Shown piece after piece: positions 32,503 through 42,627 of a stretch of DNA of 64,000 bases. Source of the stretch: Strigamia acuminata. Lineage: Eukaryota > Arthropoda > Chilopoda > Geophilomorpha > Linotaeniidae. The stretch spans positions 48,244,581-48,308,580 of the forward strand of contig OX442314.1 of the NCBI GenBank assembly GCA_949358305.1, read 5' to 3'. The stretch's first letter is position 1. Every line of letters starts with the position of its first letter. The translations under genes were made by a program, and so were the position numbers. The notes under the pieces are model-generated. The model searched no databases. It saw only the letters and a program-made list of their open reading frames with translations, and was not told the DNA's origin.

Positions 32503-34441
32503 TTACGGAATACCAAATATTCCTTGTGGTGCAGTATTCTTAATCTCATTTCTATTGGTTATATTAATATTTTTATTCTGACCATTTTCATCATAAACAT
32601 TAACATTTTCATTTTCCTCATGAAAATCAACATTTACCTCACAAAAATCATGAACATTAATATTTTCAGTCTGACTATTTTCACCAAAAAAATTAACATT
32701 TTCGTTTTTTGCCCATAATTCACATATCGTGTGTAGTGTTTTCATTCTTTTTTCAAATTGGCGTTGTGACCCTTCTGATGCCAGTGATGCTAGAGTGTGG
32801 GTGACAGAACATGCCTTTTGAAATTTTGCAGGCTGACTTAAAATCTGATGTGCAGCTTCATTATCCCGCTCTGTTCTCAAACTGTGAAGGAGGTCCACCA
32901 GACCTTCAAACAAACTGACTATGTCTGAATGTGTATCGACTACTTGCATTATTTTTTGATTAATTGATTCCAATCTGTTATTTGTTCTGTTACCTAAATT
33001 CAAATATTTACTTTGTAATCCAGTCACCCATTCGGATTTGATATTATGCCAATTTGCATTGTAATAAGTGATTACAGATTTCAAATTTGTGTCAAGTAAA
33101 GCTTGATAGTTTTCTTCATAAGTGAGTTCATTTGAAGAATATGCTAATTTCTGGATAATCTCCAATGCTAAATCTCGTTCGCCAATTGTCAAGCCCAATT
33201 TTTCAGTCGTGATGTCACGCTTAAATGATCTCAAGGAATGGAATAAACACAAAAGTAATTGTGAATTAGGAAATATTTCAGATAAAACCTTTCGCTTTAC
33301 AAAATCGTTGTCCGTCATGAAACATTTTGTACTGTCAGCTGTCGGATTATTTTTTTGAAAAGTTTTTAACATGTGATGTATGGTCTGTTCATCTTCTGAT
33401 CCAACCAAAAAAAAGCAAACAATTTCACTATCCCCATTTCCATCTTCAACCATCATCACATAAAGTGGCATTCTTAGGTTATTAGGAATGGCGTCCATGA
33501 AAATCAGCTCCGGGTAGCATTTCAGCAAACGCTTCATATAAATGTCTTGGAATTGTAGACCAATTAAAATATTGTTCTCATCAGTAATCATTTCAACGGA
33601 ATTTCCTACTTTCTCTTTTAGTTGTACCAAAACATCTTCTAGTAAGTTATCACTTCTATTTCTTGAGGTAAACAATATGTTATGCAAATCTTTCAGTGTA
33701 ACTATTTTTCCCGTTTCTTTCATTAGCCTGCATTGCACTTTCTTCTTATTTGACTCCATTTCCAGCATTGTTAAAGCCAACGAATGTGTTTCCTCATCTA
33801 ATTTTCGCTGTCTTGGTAAATGGTTATAAACATTCTGAAAAAAGTATTAATATAAAGCATTAAATTTTGCATTTTAACTCGAAAATTATTACTTTGTTTA
33901 GTTCGTGGTTGTGCTTGTCTTGAAATTGAATTACTTCTAATTTGTTGCCATCCGCAGACACTCTGATGTGTATAAAAGCTTCACATCCCTGCCGATATGT
34001 TCTGAAAATTTGATAAAAAATATTTTGAGTTATTAAACTGATAATCATAATTATAATTACTAGAAAATTAATGTTACAAAAATTATTTTTCAATGACTAA
34101 GCTTACTTGAAATTGCTCAAAATAAATTTTTGAACACAATTTTCACCAAAAAAATCACATGAAAAACCTAAATTTACTTACTTTTGATTTGGCCTCAGTC
34201 CTTTGGATTTGGATTTATATTTGCCTCCATGTATACAGATGTATTTAATCTCAAAGTATTTTAAACTGGGGTTTAGATAACGTCGAATTCCTTTTTTTAT
34301 GGCACCATCAATTGTTCTGGAGTACAATTTTGTCAGCTGAGAGAAATGTGCGTTTTCATATTTACTGATGAATTGCTCCATCCCCTCAACCGAGCAAAAT
34401 TGTACACCTGTCTGCAAGGTTCCTGTGTCGTCGGTTTCCAT
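32503..34441 (-). CDS. MULE/ZSWIM-like transposase-domain protein, copy C
   Basis: Exons on minus: 34441-34182, 34001-33893, 33834-32503, for 566 residues, identical to copy B in the exon 3 frame. It is the outermost unit. Its start codon is 605 bp from the TFIIB start codon, in divergent orientation. The upstream block shared by all three copies ends at about 34893, after which the sequence is unique. The unique side may therefore be the original neighbourhood of the ancestral gene. Confidence 0.75.
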
Positions 34442-35005
34442 GGAAAATCACACATAAATCACACATAAATCGCACAAAAGTCACATAAATTCTCGTGTAA
34501 ATCTACTCCAAGCATCTCGTTCGCCATTTTTGCACCTAAATAAAACTTCAGCCAATCAACGCATGTGACATCGTCATACTATCTCAACTAATCACAGCGC
34601 GCCATGAAAATAAAATAAAATAAAAATAAAATTGAGAAATTATGTATTTTTAGTCACAAAAATAATTTGAATGTTATATAGACAAATCTAATACAATTCA
34701 GTAAACAACAAAGAAGGTTTTACATTCGAAAAGTACCCCATGTCACCATTAGATGGCGCTGTGAACCAATGCGCTATATTTGATTTCGGCATCATGGAAA
34801 TAAACACCAAATCTAATACGAGAAAAAATAGATCAAAACAAGTGAAAAATCAATTAAAACAACTTCGATAAAAAAAATATCGGTAATCGACGCGTTTTTT
34901 CCTTTACCGATACCGATAATCTCATTATTTTTTCCCCGCCAGGTCGCCACCAAACGACCAGTCGACCACTCGTCCACAACACGTGCTTCGCCCGTATTTA
35001 TTCCG

Positions 35006-35012
35006 TATATAA
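35006..35012 (+). promoter_or_regulatory. TATA box of the TFIIB gene
   Basis: TATATAA lies 35 bases before the start codon, in the context CCGTATATAAGC. This position leaves only a very short 5' UTR, which suggests initiation just downstream. Confidence 0.6.
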
Positions 35013-35046
35013 GCACCCAACCAACCCGAAACCCCACACACGCAAC

Positions 35047-36000
35047 ATGTCGCGCCGAGACCGCCAATACGAATCGCAAAACATCTGCCGCGCGCATCCC
35101 GACGCGCCCACCATCGAGGACTACCACGCCGGCGACGTAATCTGCTCCGAATGCGGCCTGGTCATCGGCGACCGAGTCATCGACGTCGGCGCCGAATGGC
35201 GGACCTTCAGCTCCAACGACAACGCCAATTCCGCCGACCCAAACCGCGTCGGCGCGAGCGCCAACCCCTTACTCGGCGGTAGCGACCTCTCCACCATGAT
35301 CGGCGCAGCCACCGGCGCCGCCAGCTTCGACGAGACGGGCGCCGCCAAGTACAACAACCGGCGCACCGTCAGCCACTCGGACCGCGTGCTTATCGACGCC
35401 TTCCGCGAGATCCACAACATGGCCGACCGCATTAATTTGACGCAGACCATCATCGACCGCGCTAACAACTTATTCAAGCAGGTGCGTGACGGGAAGTCGC
35501 TCAAAGGCCGCGCCACCGACGCCGTGGTCTCGTCGTGTCTGTATTTGGCGTGTCGGCAGGAGGGAGTGCCGAGGACGTTCAAGGAGATTTGCGCGGTGTC
35601 GAAGAGTTCGAAGAAGGTGATCGGGCGCTGTTTTAAGCTCATTCTCAAGGCGTTGGAGACGAATGTGGAGTTGATCACTACGGGGGATTTTATGGCGAGG
35701 TTTTGTGGGAATTTGGGGTTGACGTACGCGACGCAGGGCGCCGCGACGAGTATCGCGAGAAAGGCGGTCGAGTTGGAGATAGTGTCCGGTAGGAGTCCGG
35801 TGTCGATCGCGGCGGCGGCGATTTATATGGCGAGTCACGCGGCTGGGGCTAGGAAGGAGAGGAAGGAGATCGCGGAGGTGGCCGGGGTCGCTGAAGTGAC
35901 GATTCAGCAGTCGTATAAACTTATGTACGGGCGCGCTGCCGAGCTGTTTCCAGTGGGTTTCGTGTTTGTGACGCCGATTGAACGATTGCCGCAAAGTTGA
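35047..36000 (+). CDS. TfIIB: Transcription initiation factor IIB (TFIIB), intronless
   Basis: 317 residues in one exon, close to the usual 315 or so. TFIIB bridges TBP-bound DNA and RNA polymerase II. The zinc ribbon near residues 15-45 reads CRAHPD..CSECG (C-x2-H..C-x2-C) and is followed by the B-reader/linker ([26 protein letters not shown]). Two cyclin folds follow, each with family signatures: [20 protein letters not shown] then [16 protein letters not shown] in the first, and [20 protein letters not shown] then [20 protein letters not shown] in the second. The C-terminus is TPIERLPQS. Codons are strongly GC-rich compared with the surrounding DNA. A poly(A) signal AATAAA is at 36061. Several normally conserved positions differ, so it could be a paralogue or retrocopy. 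Confidence 0.93.
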   Translation: MSRRDRQYESQNICRAHPDAPTIEDYHAGDVICSECGLVIGDRVIDVGAEWRTFSSNDNANSADPNRVGASANPLLGGSDLSTMIGAATGAASFDETGAAKYNNRRTVSHSDRVLIDAFREIHNMADRINLTQTIIDRANNLFKQVRDGKSLKGRATDAVVSSCLYLACRQEGVPRTFKEICAVSKSSKKVIGRCFKLILKALETNVELITTGDFMARFCGNLGLTYATQGAATSIARKAVELEIVSGRSPVSIAAAAIYMASHAAGARKERKEIAEVAGVAEVTIQQSYKLMYGRAAELFPVGFVFVTPIERLPQS

Positions 36001-36060
36001 GGGTTTTGTACTTAGACTTTTATTTAAAGGTTTTGCGTGTAGATTGCAATTAGTGAAATG

Positions 36061-36066
36061 AATAAA
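36061..36066 (+). terminator. Poly(A) signal of TFIIB
   Basis: AATAAA, 60 bases after the stop codon, in a T/A-rich 3' UTR. Confidence 0.5.
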
Positions 36067-36235
36067 TGGTTTTGTGATTTGATTCTGAAATTTGACTTTT
36101 TCAATGATTTTTCTGTAAAAATTCAGTCGCAATAAACACTTGGGACACATTTGGTTTTTTTAGAATATCTTTTCTATCAAATTCGATCAAAATTCGACGT
36201 TTTCGTCACGTTTTCGCCATAATTCAGTCAAAATT

Positions 36236-38370
36236 TGAATTTTCCGCAATGATTATATTAAAATTTGAATTTTCCGCAATGTGATTTCATCAATATTTGA
36301 ATTTTCCGCAATGATTTCATCCAAATTTGAATTTTCCGCAATGATTTCATCAAAATTTGAATTTTCCGCAATGATTATATTAAAATTTGAATTTTCCGCA
36401 ATGATTATATTAAAATTTGAATTTTCCGCAATGTGATTTCATCAATATTTGAATTTTCCGCAATGATTTCATCCAAATTTGAATTTTCCGCAATGATTTC
36501 ATCAAAATTTGAATTTTCCGCAATGATTTCATCCAAATTTGAATTTTCCGCAATGATTTCATCAAAATTTGAATTTTCCGCAATGATTTCATCAAAATTT
36601 GAATTTTCCGCAATGAATTCATCAAAATTTGAATTTTCCGCAATAATTTCATCAAAATTTGAATTTTCCGCAATGAATTCATCAAAATTTGAATTTTCCA
36701 CAATGATTATATTAAAATTTGAATTTTCCGCAATGTGATTTCATCAATATTTGAATTTTCCGCAATGATTTCATCCAAATTTGAATTTTCCGCAATGATT
36801 TCATCAAAATTTGAATTTTCCGCAATGATTATATTAAAATTTGAATTTTCCGCAATGTGATTTCATCAATATTTGAATTTTCCGCAATGATTTCATCCAA
36901 ATTTGAATTTTCCGCAATGATTTCATCAAAATTTGAATTTTCCGCAATGATTTCATCCAAATTTGAATTTTCCGCAATGATTTCATCAAAATTTGAATTT
37001 TCCGCAATGATTATATTAAAATTTGAATTTTCCGCAATGTGATTTCATCAATATTTGAATTTTCCGCAATGATTTCATCCAAATTTGAATTTTCCGCAAT
37101 GATTTCATCAAAATTTGAATTTTCCGCAATGATTTCATCCAAATTTGAATTTTCCGCAATGATTTCATCAAAATTTGAATTTTCCGCAATGATTTCATCA
37201 AAATTTGAATTTTCCGCAATGATTTCATCAAAATTTGAATTTTCCGCAATGAATTCATCAAAATTTGAATTTTCCGCAATAATTTCATCAAAATTTAAAT
37301 TTTCCGCAATGAATTCATCAAAATTTGAATTTTCCACAATGATTATATTAAAATTTGAATTTTCCGCAATGTGATTTCATCAATATTTGAATTTTCCGCA
37401 ATGATTTCATCCAAATTTGAATTTTCCGCAATGATTTCATCAAAATTTGAATTTTCCGCAATGATTATATTAAAATTTGAATTTTCCGCAATGTGATTTC
37501 ATCAATATTTAAATTTTCCGCAATGATTTCATCCAAATTTGAATTTTCCGCAATGATTTCATCAAAATTTGAATTTTCCGCAATGATTTCATCCAAATTT
37601 GAATTTTCCGCAATGATTTCATCAAAATTTGAATTTTCCGCAATGATTATATTAAAATTTGAATTTTCCGCAATGTGATTTCATCAATATTTGAATTTTC
37701 CGCAATGATTTCATCCAAATTTGAATTTTCCGCAATGATTTCATCAAAATTTGAATTTTCCGCAATGATTTCATCCAAATTTGAATTTTCCGCAATGATT
37801 TCATCAAAATTTGAATTTTCCGCAATGATTTCATCAAAATTTGAATTTTCCGCAATGATTTCATCAAAATTTGAATTTTCCGCAATAATTTCATCAAAAT
37901 TTGAATTTTCCGCAATAATTTCATCAAAATTTGAATTTTCCGCAATGAATTCATCAAAATTTGAATTTTCCACAATGATTATATTAAAATTTGAATTTTC
38001 CGCAATGTGATTTCATCAATATTTGAATTTTCCGCAATGATTTCATCCAAATTTGAATTTTCCGCAATGATTTCATCAAAATTTGAATTTTCCGCAATGA
38101 TTATATTAAAATTTGAATTTTCCGCAATGTGATTTCATCAATATTTGAATTTTCCGCAATGATTTCATCCAAATTTGAATTTTCCGCAATGATTTCATCA
38201 AAATTTGAATTTTCCGCAATGATTTCATCCAAATTTGAATTTTCCGCAATGATTTCATCAAAATTTGAATTTTCCGCAATGAATTCATCAAAATTTGAAT
38301 TTTCCACAATAAATTCATCAAAATTTGAATTTTCCGCAATGATTTCATCAAAATCTGAATTTTTCAACAA
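36236..38370. repeat. 30-bp minisatellite with 636-bp higher-order structure
   Basis: About 70 copies of a 30-bp monomer of the type GAATTTTCCGCAATGATTTC plus ATCAAAATTT. A 32-bp variant with CAATGTGATTTCATCAATA occurs at 36731, 36853, 37035, 37367, 37489, 37671, 38003 and 38125. These positions repeat at exactly 636 bp, which is 21 monomers plus three 2-bp insertions. Monomer and array are multiples of three, so six frames remain open over long stretches. None is a gene. Confidence 0.9.
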
Positions 38371-38680
38371 TTTTTCCGCGAGATTTTAGCGGTAATTCCA
38401 TCAAACTTAGACGATTTCCGAATAGAATGTCCATAATAAATTTAAAAATTAATTACCGGTAGTAAAATCAAATTTTTTTAATTTATTTATTTTAGTAGAA
38501 TATAACTTTTTTTTTTTTTTACAAAAATTAAAAAATTCGGTGTAAATAGCTTCTGTTGCTCCGAGATATTTGCGATTTCTCCAATTTCGATAAATTCGAT
38601 AAATACAAATTCAAAATTTAATTTAATATCAATATTTCACAATTATTTTTTTTTTAACTCTATGGTAATTATATAGGTTA

Positions 38681-39094
38681 GGGGCCGTCCATAAATTACG
38701 TAACGCTAATTTTTGGACTTTTTGACCCCCTCTCCCCCCCCCCCCCCCTGTAACAAGGTCGTAACAAATCCATAAACCCCCCCTAGAATATTAAGTAACA
38801 AAACTAACCATACTATACACTAAATACAAATACAATTTTTATTTAATAATGACTATTTATACAATTTTATACATAAAAGAATAATAACTCAAAAAGCAAT
38901 TATTTATAAAGTAAAATTTTCAGTTTTTAAAAATTTTATAATTTCAAATTTTCATAATTTAAAAATTTAAAAAAAAAAATAAGTTACGTAACATCATTGC
39001 GAATTCCCCCCTCTCCCATCGTAAAAACCCGTAACAAAATTAAAAACCCCCTCCCACCCCCTAAGGCGTTACGTAATTTATTATGAACAACCCC
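38681..39094. mobile_element. MITE with GGGGCCGTCCATAAATTACG-type inverted ends
   Basis: The left end GGGGCCGTCCATAAATTACG followed by TAACGC pairs with the right end GGCGTTACGTAATTTATTAT followed by GAACAACCCC. TTA borders both sides. The interior is AT-rich with long C runs and no transposase. The superfamily is not assigned. Confidence 0.6.
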
Positions 39095-39148
39095 TTAGAC
39101 AAATTTAAATATTTCCTATCGGTAATCTCGTCAATTGGATTGCTGACA

Positions 39149-39790
39149 TCACCACATGCACCGATCGTCGTAATAATTCCTCTCATCCCCTCGATCGTCG
39201 TAATAATCCCTCTCATCCCCTCGACCGTCCCAACCCCGAACATTACAATTCGTCCTAAATCGGCTTTCGTTCCAATACCGATCGTCATAGTGCGCCTTAA
39301 ACCGTTTCTCCTCCCAATCTCGATCGTCCCAGTGAGGAGTCCTCAACGGCTTCGTCACTCTCTCAAACGATTCTTCGTGCTTCCGCTTTCTAGAATTCTC
39401 CATTCCCACAACTGAATCCAAACTGCGTTTATTTTTTTTTCTATCTCGGCTGCCGTGGCCGGAACTATGTCTCGTGGTCGCAGCGCTCTTGTCTTCGTTT
39501 TTTCTCGTTTTAGTGGCGGACGGACGTGCACTCGAATCGGCGACCACATTTTCACTTTCCTTTACAGTTGTCACAATTTTACTCGGCTTTACATTGGTCA
39601 CAATTTTACTTTCCTTTACAGTGGTCATAATTTTACTCGGCTTTACAGTGGTCCCAATTTTACTCGGCTTTTCTGCGATTAAATTATAACGTTTTTCGTA
39701 TTTGGCGACATGTTTCATTTCGTTTTCCAACCACGATTCTTCACTGGAAGAAAGCCCTAAAACTAGAACATCGTTTGCAAAATCAGACAT
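39149..39790 (-). CDS. Unknown basic/charged protein with 11-residue repeats (213 aa)
   Basis: Single exon from ATG 39790 (MSDFANDVLVLGLSSSEES). An in-frame extension upstream lacks an ATG. Near residues 40-85 a short unit of the type TTVKPSKIVTTVKESKI is repeated about four times. A Lys/Arg-rich stretch follows (KTRKNEDK, RKRKHEESFE), and the C-terminus is rich in Asp, Arg and Tyr (RYWNESRF, DERDYYDDRGDER). There is no membrane segment or known domain. A nuclear or RNA-associated protein is plausible from composition only. The start lies 187 bases from the 3' end of the LRR gene on the same strand. The MITE at 38681-39094 sits just after the stop. Confidence 0.55.
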   Translation of the reverse strand: MSDFANDVLVLGLSSSEESWLENEMKHVAKYEKRYNLIAEKPSKIGTTVKPSKIMTTVKESKIVTNVKPSKIVTTVKESENVVADSSARPSATKTRKNEDKSAATTRHSSGHGSRDRKKNKRSLDSVVGMENSRKRKHEESFERVTKPLRTPHWDDRDWEEKRFKAHYDDRYWNESRFRTNCNVRGWDGRGDERDYYDDRGDERNYYDDRCMW

Positions 39791-39976
39791 TTTGAGTGTC
39801 AAATTGACCAAAGGCTTCTTTAAAAGTGCTGTAAGTGTGACAAGTGTGTGGTTTTATGTATAGACTACGGCATCACACGTCCGTAGAACGTTCGTGACTC
39901 CGAGGATGCGAATTATCCTCTCAAATTAAATCGAATATTTTTTTTGTATGTAAATACTATATTTCTTTTTTTGTTC

Positions 39977-40190
39977 CTATAATAGTAGATTTATTCCAGA
40001 TGGTAATAAATTCCTATTGCATTCTATCCTAACTTGCAGATTGTTGCAATAAACGTGTGTTTTCATCTCAAAAACCTCGCTTTCTGTTATCTTGGCACAA
40101 TCCACTACAAACAAACAACACAAGACGTTTAATTTTCTTAAAAGCATCATCATTGAGTTTATAGTGAGATAATTACACCCGAACAGAATC
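39977..40190 (-). pseudogene. 3' coding tail of the LRR gene, cut off by a Gypsy insertion
   Basis: Reading minus from 40190, the frame continues the LRR pattern directly: LFGCNYLTIN, LLRKLNVLCC, KITESEVF, and ends at a stop at 39977-39979, about 70 codons. It is in phase with 50984-52329 when the Gypsy element and one copy of the AATC target duplication are ignored. In the present allele it has no start and is separated by 10.8 kb from the rest. Confidence 0.8.
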
Positions 40191-40813
40191 TGTGAGTGTT
40201 CGGACGGACGCCACGTGGTCGGGGGAGAGCCACGGAGGCGCTGGACGCAACACACACGATAAAACAAACCACGAAATACACGGAGACACAATATAGTTTT
40301 AGTTATGGCTTTATTAGATGTCTAGGGGTATGATTGTAGTGTCCCATAGTGTATTTCCCAAGGCGGCGGTTCCTTCGAACCGTCCCTAATCAGACCGCGT
40401 GGCACGGCGGCCATCGGCCGCCATGACACACGAGGTCGGTAATCGGTTTTGGGCCACGCCGCCGAAGTTACGGTTAACGTCCGGCGGACGTGGCGCAACT
40501 GGACGCTCAGGTCCCGGCGGGCGATATCATCGCCACGCCGATAGTTTGGGTTATCTCAATAGCCAGTTTTGGAGGCGGTCGCAACACGACCGTTCGCCTT
40601 GCTGGTTGATCAACAACTCTCTTGTCCCTACGGGGACCAACCACTTCCGGAAGGGCGACTTCCGGGGCCCGATCCTGCTTGACCAAAGGCCCGCAGCTCC
40701 ACCTGGTTGCGGGGAACCGCAACAGGCTGCGCGAGATACGAGAGGCGCTGGAGCTGCGCCAAGTGCATTGCCGTTGCAGTGCAGCGACCCGTGCGCAGGG
40801 GCAGCTGGTCACA
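40191..40813 (-). repeat. Gypsy 3' LTR
   Basis: 623 bp with TGTGA/TCACA ends, equal to 50357-50979. On minus it is preceded by the purine tract AGGGGGGGGAAA (complement of 40814-40825). The + strand of the LTR carries an antisense ORF (see findings). Confidence 0.9.
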
Positions 40814-41307
40814 TTTCCCCCCCCTGGAAAAAGGTAAGTACGAGGGGGTACAACGCAATCACTGAAGTGGTTGTTGAAAGTTAACACATCGCATTACTTT
40901 TCTTTTTTCAGATTATCAGATTACCATATTTCGGACGAGCCATCAGCTAGAACGAAGATCACCGGTAGGAATGCACTTGGGAAAATAACAACACTACAAA
41001 GGAACACATACACACTTACCCCCAGGATGGAAAACTTGTACAATTTAAACACTATTGAAAAATAAAAATGTAAAATAACACTTGTAATTTAAAAATATAT
41101 ATGAATAAAAAACACTTTTTGAACTTTAAAATCTAACATTTGTAGTTATTGAATCCATTTAACATTTAAAAGGTAAGTATGCTAATTTTAACACTTTGGA
41201 ATAATAATAAAAAAAAACTTGTTTTGACAATAAAAAAAATTATTTCTGGCACTATAAAAGTCTTAACAGGCTTGGCCAAAATCTCCTTTAAAACGACGGC
41301 GAAAACT
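40814..41307 (-). other. Gypsy 3' untranslated region between ORF3 and LTR
   Basis: About 490 bp with no sense ORF. On + it has a canonical donor GTAAGT at 40834 and an acceptor CTTTTTTCAG ending at 40911, and a second donor AAAAGGTAAGT near 41171. The same layout is present in the copy at 650-1145. Confidence 0.6.
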
Positions 41308-42627
41308 TCACTGCAGCGATTTCCCCGGTGTGGGTGGCGTATCGTCGGTTTTTGGCTCTTCTTCAGTTTTGTCGTCGACGAATTCTTCTGCTAGCTTCTT
41401 GCGTGACTTCTTATTCGACTTCTTTTTCACGGCGGTAGCTTTGGGCTCGGGAACGACTGGCGGTGGTGGTGGCGGTGTGTGCGACTCCTCGTTCGGTGCG
41501 CCGTCAATCTGCATCGCGGTCTCGATCGTTGCTTCGGTGGTGACTACATTGTTGTCGCAAACTGGTGGAGGATCCGCGAATCCCTGGAACACGACGTTCG
41601 TCGGGCGTTCTCCAACCATCGGCGGCATAATGACAGCCGGCGTCGCCGCTGTATTGGCACCAAACATCGTTTGCGGTAGTTGGCAGGCCGCTGGAAAAGC
41701 GATTGCGGCCGCCGTGGCTTTGGTCGGGATCAGGTTCACAATACCTTGGATTGGTTGAGGACCGTACTGTCCCGCCCAAGCTGTTCGTAGCTCATCGGGA
41801 GCTTTTTCCGTTTGAGCTGGGATTTTCTTAACGAGTGCGCGTGGCGCATTCGATGTGATTGTGGCCGATGGCGCAGTCAATTGCTGATGAGCCGCTTTCT
41901 CGGCGTCTCTTTTCGCCATTCGGTCCTTATGGTCCGCGTGTTTTTTCGCTCTGTACCGAATTTTTGCTTCGGTATTCACGCTTCGTTCACTCAACGTGGG
42001 ATTTTCGATCGCCACGAGCCGTCTCATTTCCAGCAATTTCTCCGAAATGTTTGGACGGGCGGTCGGTGGTTGGTGAGGAGCTTGGGCGGTCGGTGGTTGG
42101 TGAGGAGCTTGGGCGGTCGGTGGTTGGTGAGGAGCTTGGGCGACGGTACTTTGTACGGTCGCTTTTGTCTCCTCGGCAGCCTTCTTTTTAAGCACAAATG
42201 GCTTATGTGGCGGACGAAGAACCTTCTGCGACGTCGTCGCTGCGGGTTTCTTCGTAGAGATATTAGTAGAGGCAGTCGGCGGCGGTTGAGAGCGTACGCT
42301 CTTCGTTGCCGTTTTCTGTCTTTTCTTTGGGGGTTCCGTCGGTGTGGCATTCGCCACACGCGCTTGTTCCCTGTCTGCGATTTCCTTCTCGCGTTCTGCG
42401 CGCGATCGGACGCGCATCCAGTTAATATGTCGGTGGTGCAGCGGAATCGGCTGACCGGGCAGCGTCATGAACATGACAAACCATTCTTCGAGTGGTTGAT
42501 CCGTCAGCACGATTTCGTCTCCGCCGCAGTTCATGCACGGGATTCGCGATAGATTCCACAGTGTGATGTAGCCGAAGCCGTTGCATACTGGGCACTGGAC
42601 CCATTCGTTGTTTCGGTGATTTTCCAT
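41308..42627 (-). CDS. Gypsy ORF3, 439 aa, DnaJ-like cysteine motif at N-terminus
   Basis: It has its own ATG at 42627, about 220 bases after the pol stop, and a frame separate from pol. Residues 12-40 read CPVCNGFG then, after a spacer, CMNCGGDE. The first matches the CxxCxGxG repeat of the DnaJ zinc domain, and the pair would bind one zinc. The middle has a triplicated QAPHQPPTA repeat, and the C-terminus is Pro- and Lys-rich (PPPPPP, KKKSNKKSRKK). There is no signal peptide, furin-like site or transmembrane helix, so it is not an envelope gene. The C-terminal half is conserved in the copy at 2-649. Function unknown. Confidence 0.75.
   Translation of the reverse strand: MENHRNNEWVQCPVCNGFGYITLWNLSRIPCMNCGGDEIVLTDQPLEEWFVMFMTLPGQPIPLHHRHINWMRVRSRAEREKEIADREQARVANATPTEPPKKRQKTATKSVRSQPPPTASTNISTKKPAATTSQKVLRPPHKPFVLKKKAAEETKATVQSTVAQAPHQPPTAQAPHQPPTAQAPHQPPTARPNISEKLLEMRRLVAIENPTLSERSVNTEAKIRYRAKKHADHKDRMAKRDAEKAAHQQLTAPSATITSNAPRALVKKIPAQTEKAPDELRTAWAGQYGPQPIQGIVNLIPTKATAAAIAFPAACQLPQTMFGANTAATPAVIMPPMVGERPTNVVFQGFADPPPVCDNNVVTTEATIETAMQIDGAPNEESHTPPPPPPVVPEPKATAVKKKSNKKSRKKLAEEFVDDKTEEEPKTDDTPPTPGKSLQ

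Larger units (their letters stand above)
20573..34893 (-). repeat. Head-to-tail tandem triplication of a MULE-like gene unit, period 2635 bp
   Basis: Each unit has an AT-rich spacer (starting ATCAAAATTCAAAATGCAAT), a three-exon gene, and an upstream region ending TAATCGACGCGTTTTTT. The start codons are at 22758, 31806 and 34441. C minus B is 2635. B minus A is 9048, which equals 2635 plus the 6409-bp LTR element plus its 4-bp target duplication. Copies B and C have identical exon 3 translations, and copy A differs at several residues and a 7-residue indel. The right boundary is unique DNA at about 34894. Confidence 0.85.

Noticed and set aside
35121-36150. Minus-strand ORFs of 185 and 226 codons
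   Set aside because: Shadows of the GC-rich TFIIB coding region.
36236-38370. CRISPR-like array of 30-bp repeats
   Set aside because: There are no unique spacers between repeats, no cas genes, and the genome is eukaryotic. This is a plain minisatellite.
36405-38389. Many overlapping ORFs of 60-110 codons on both strands
   Set aside because: The 30-bp monomer is a multiple of three without stops in several frames. The proteins are pure repeats of one 10-residue unit and not genes.
41308-42627. ORF3 as a retroviral envelope gene
   Set aside because: No signal peptide, furin-like cleavage site, fusion peptide or transmembrane helix. The composition is Pro/Ala/Lys-rich with an N-terminal zinc motif.
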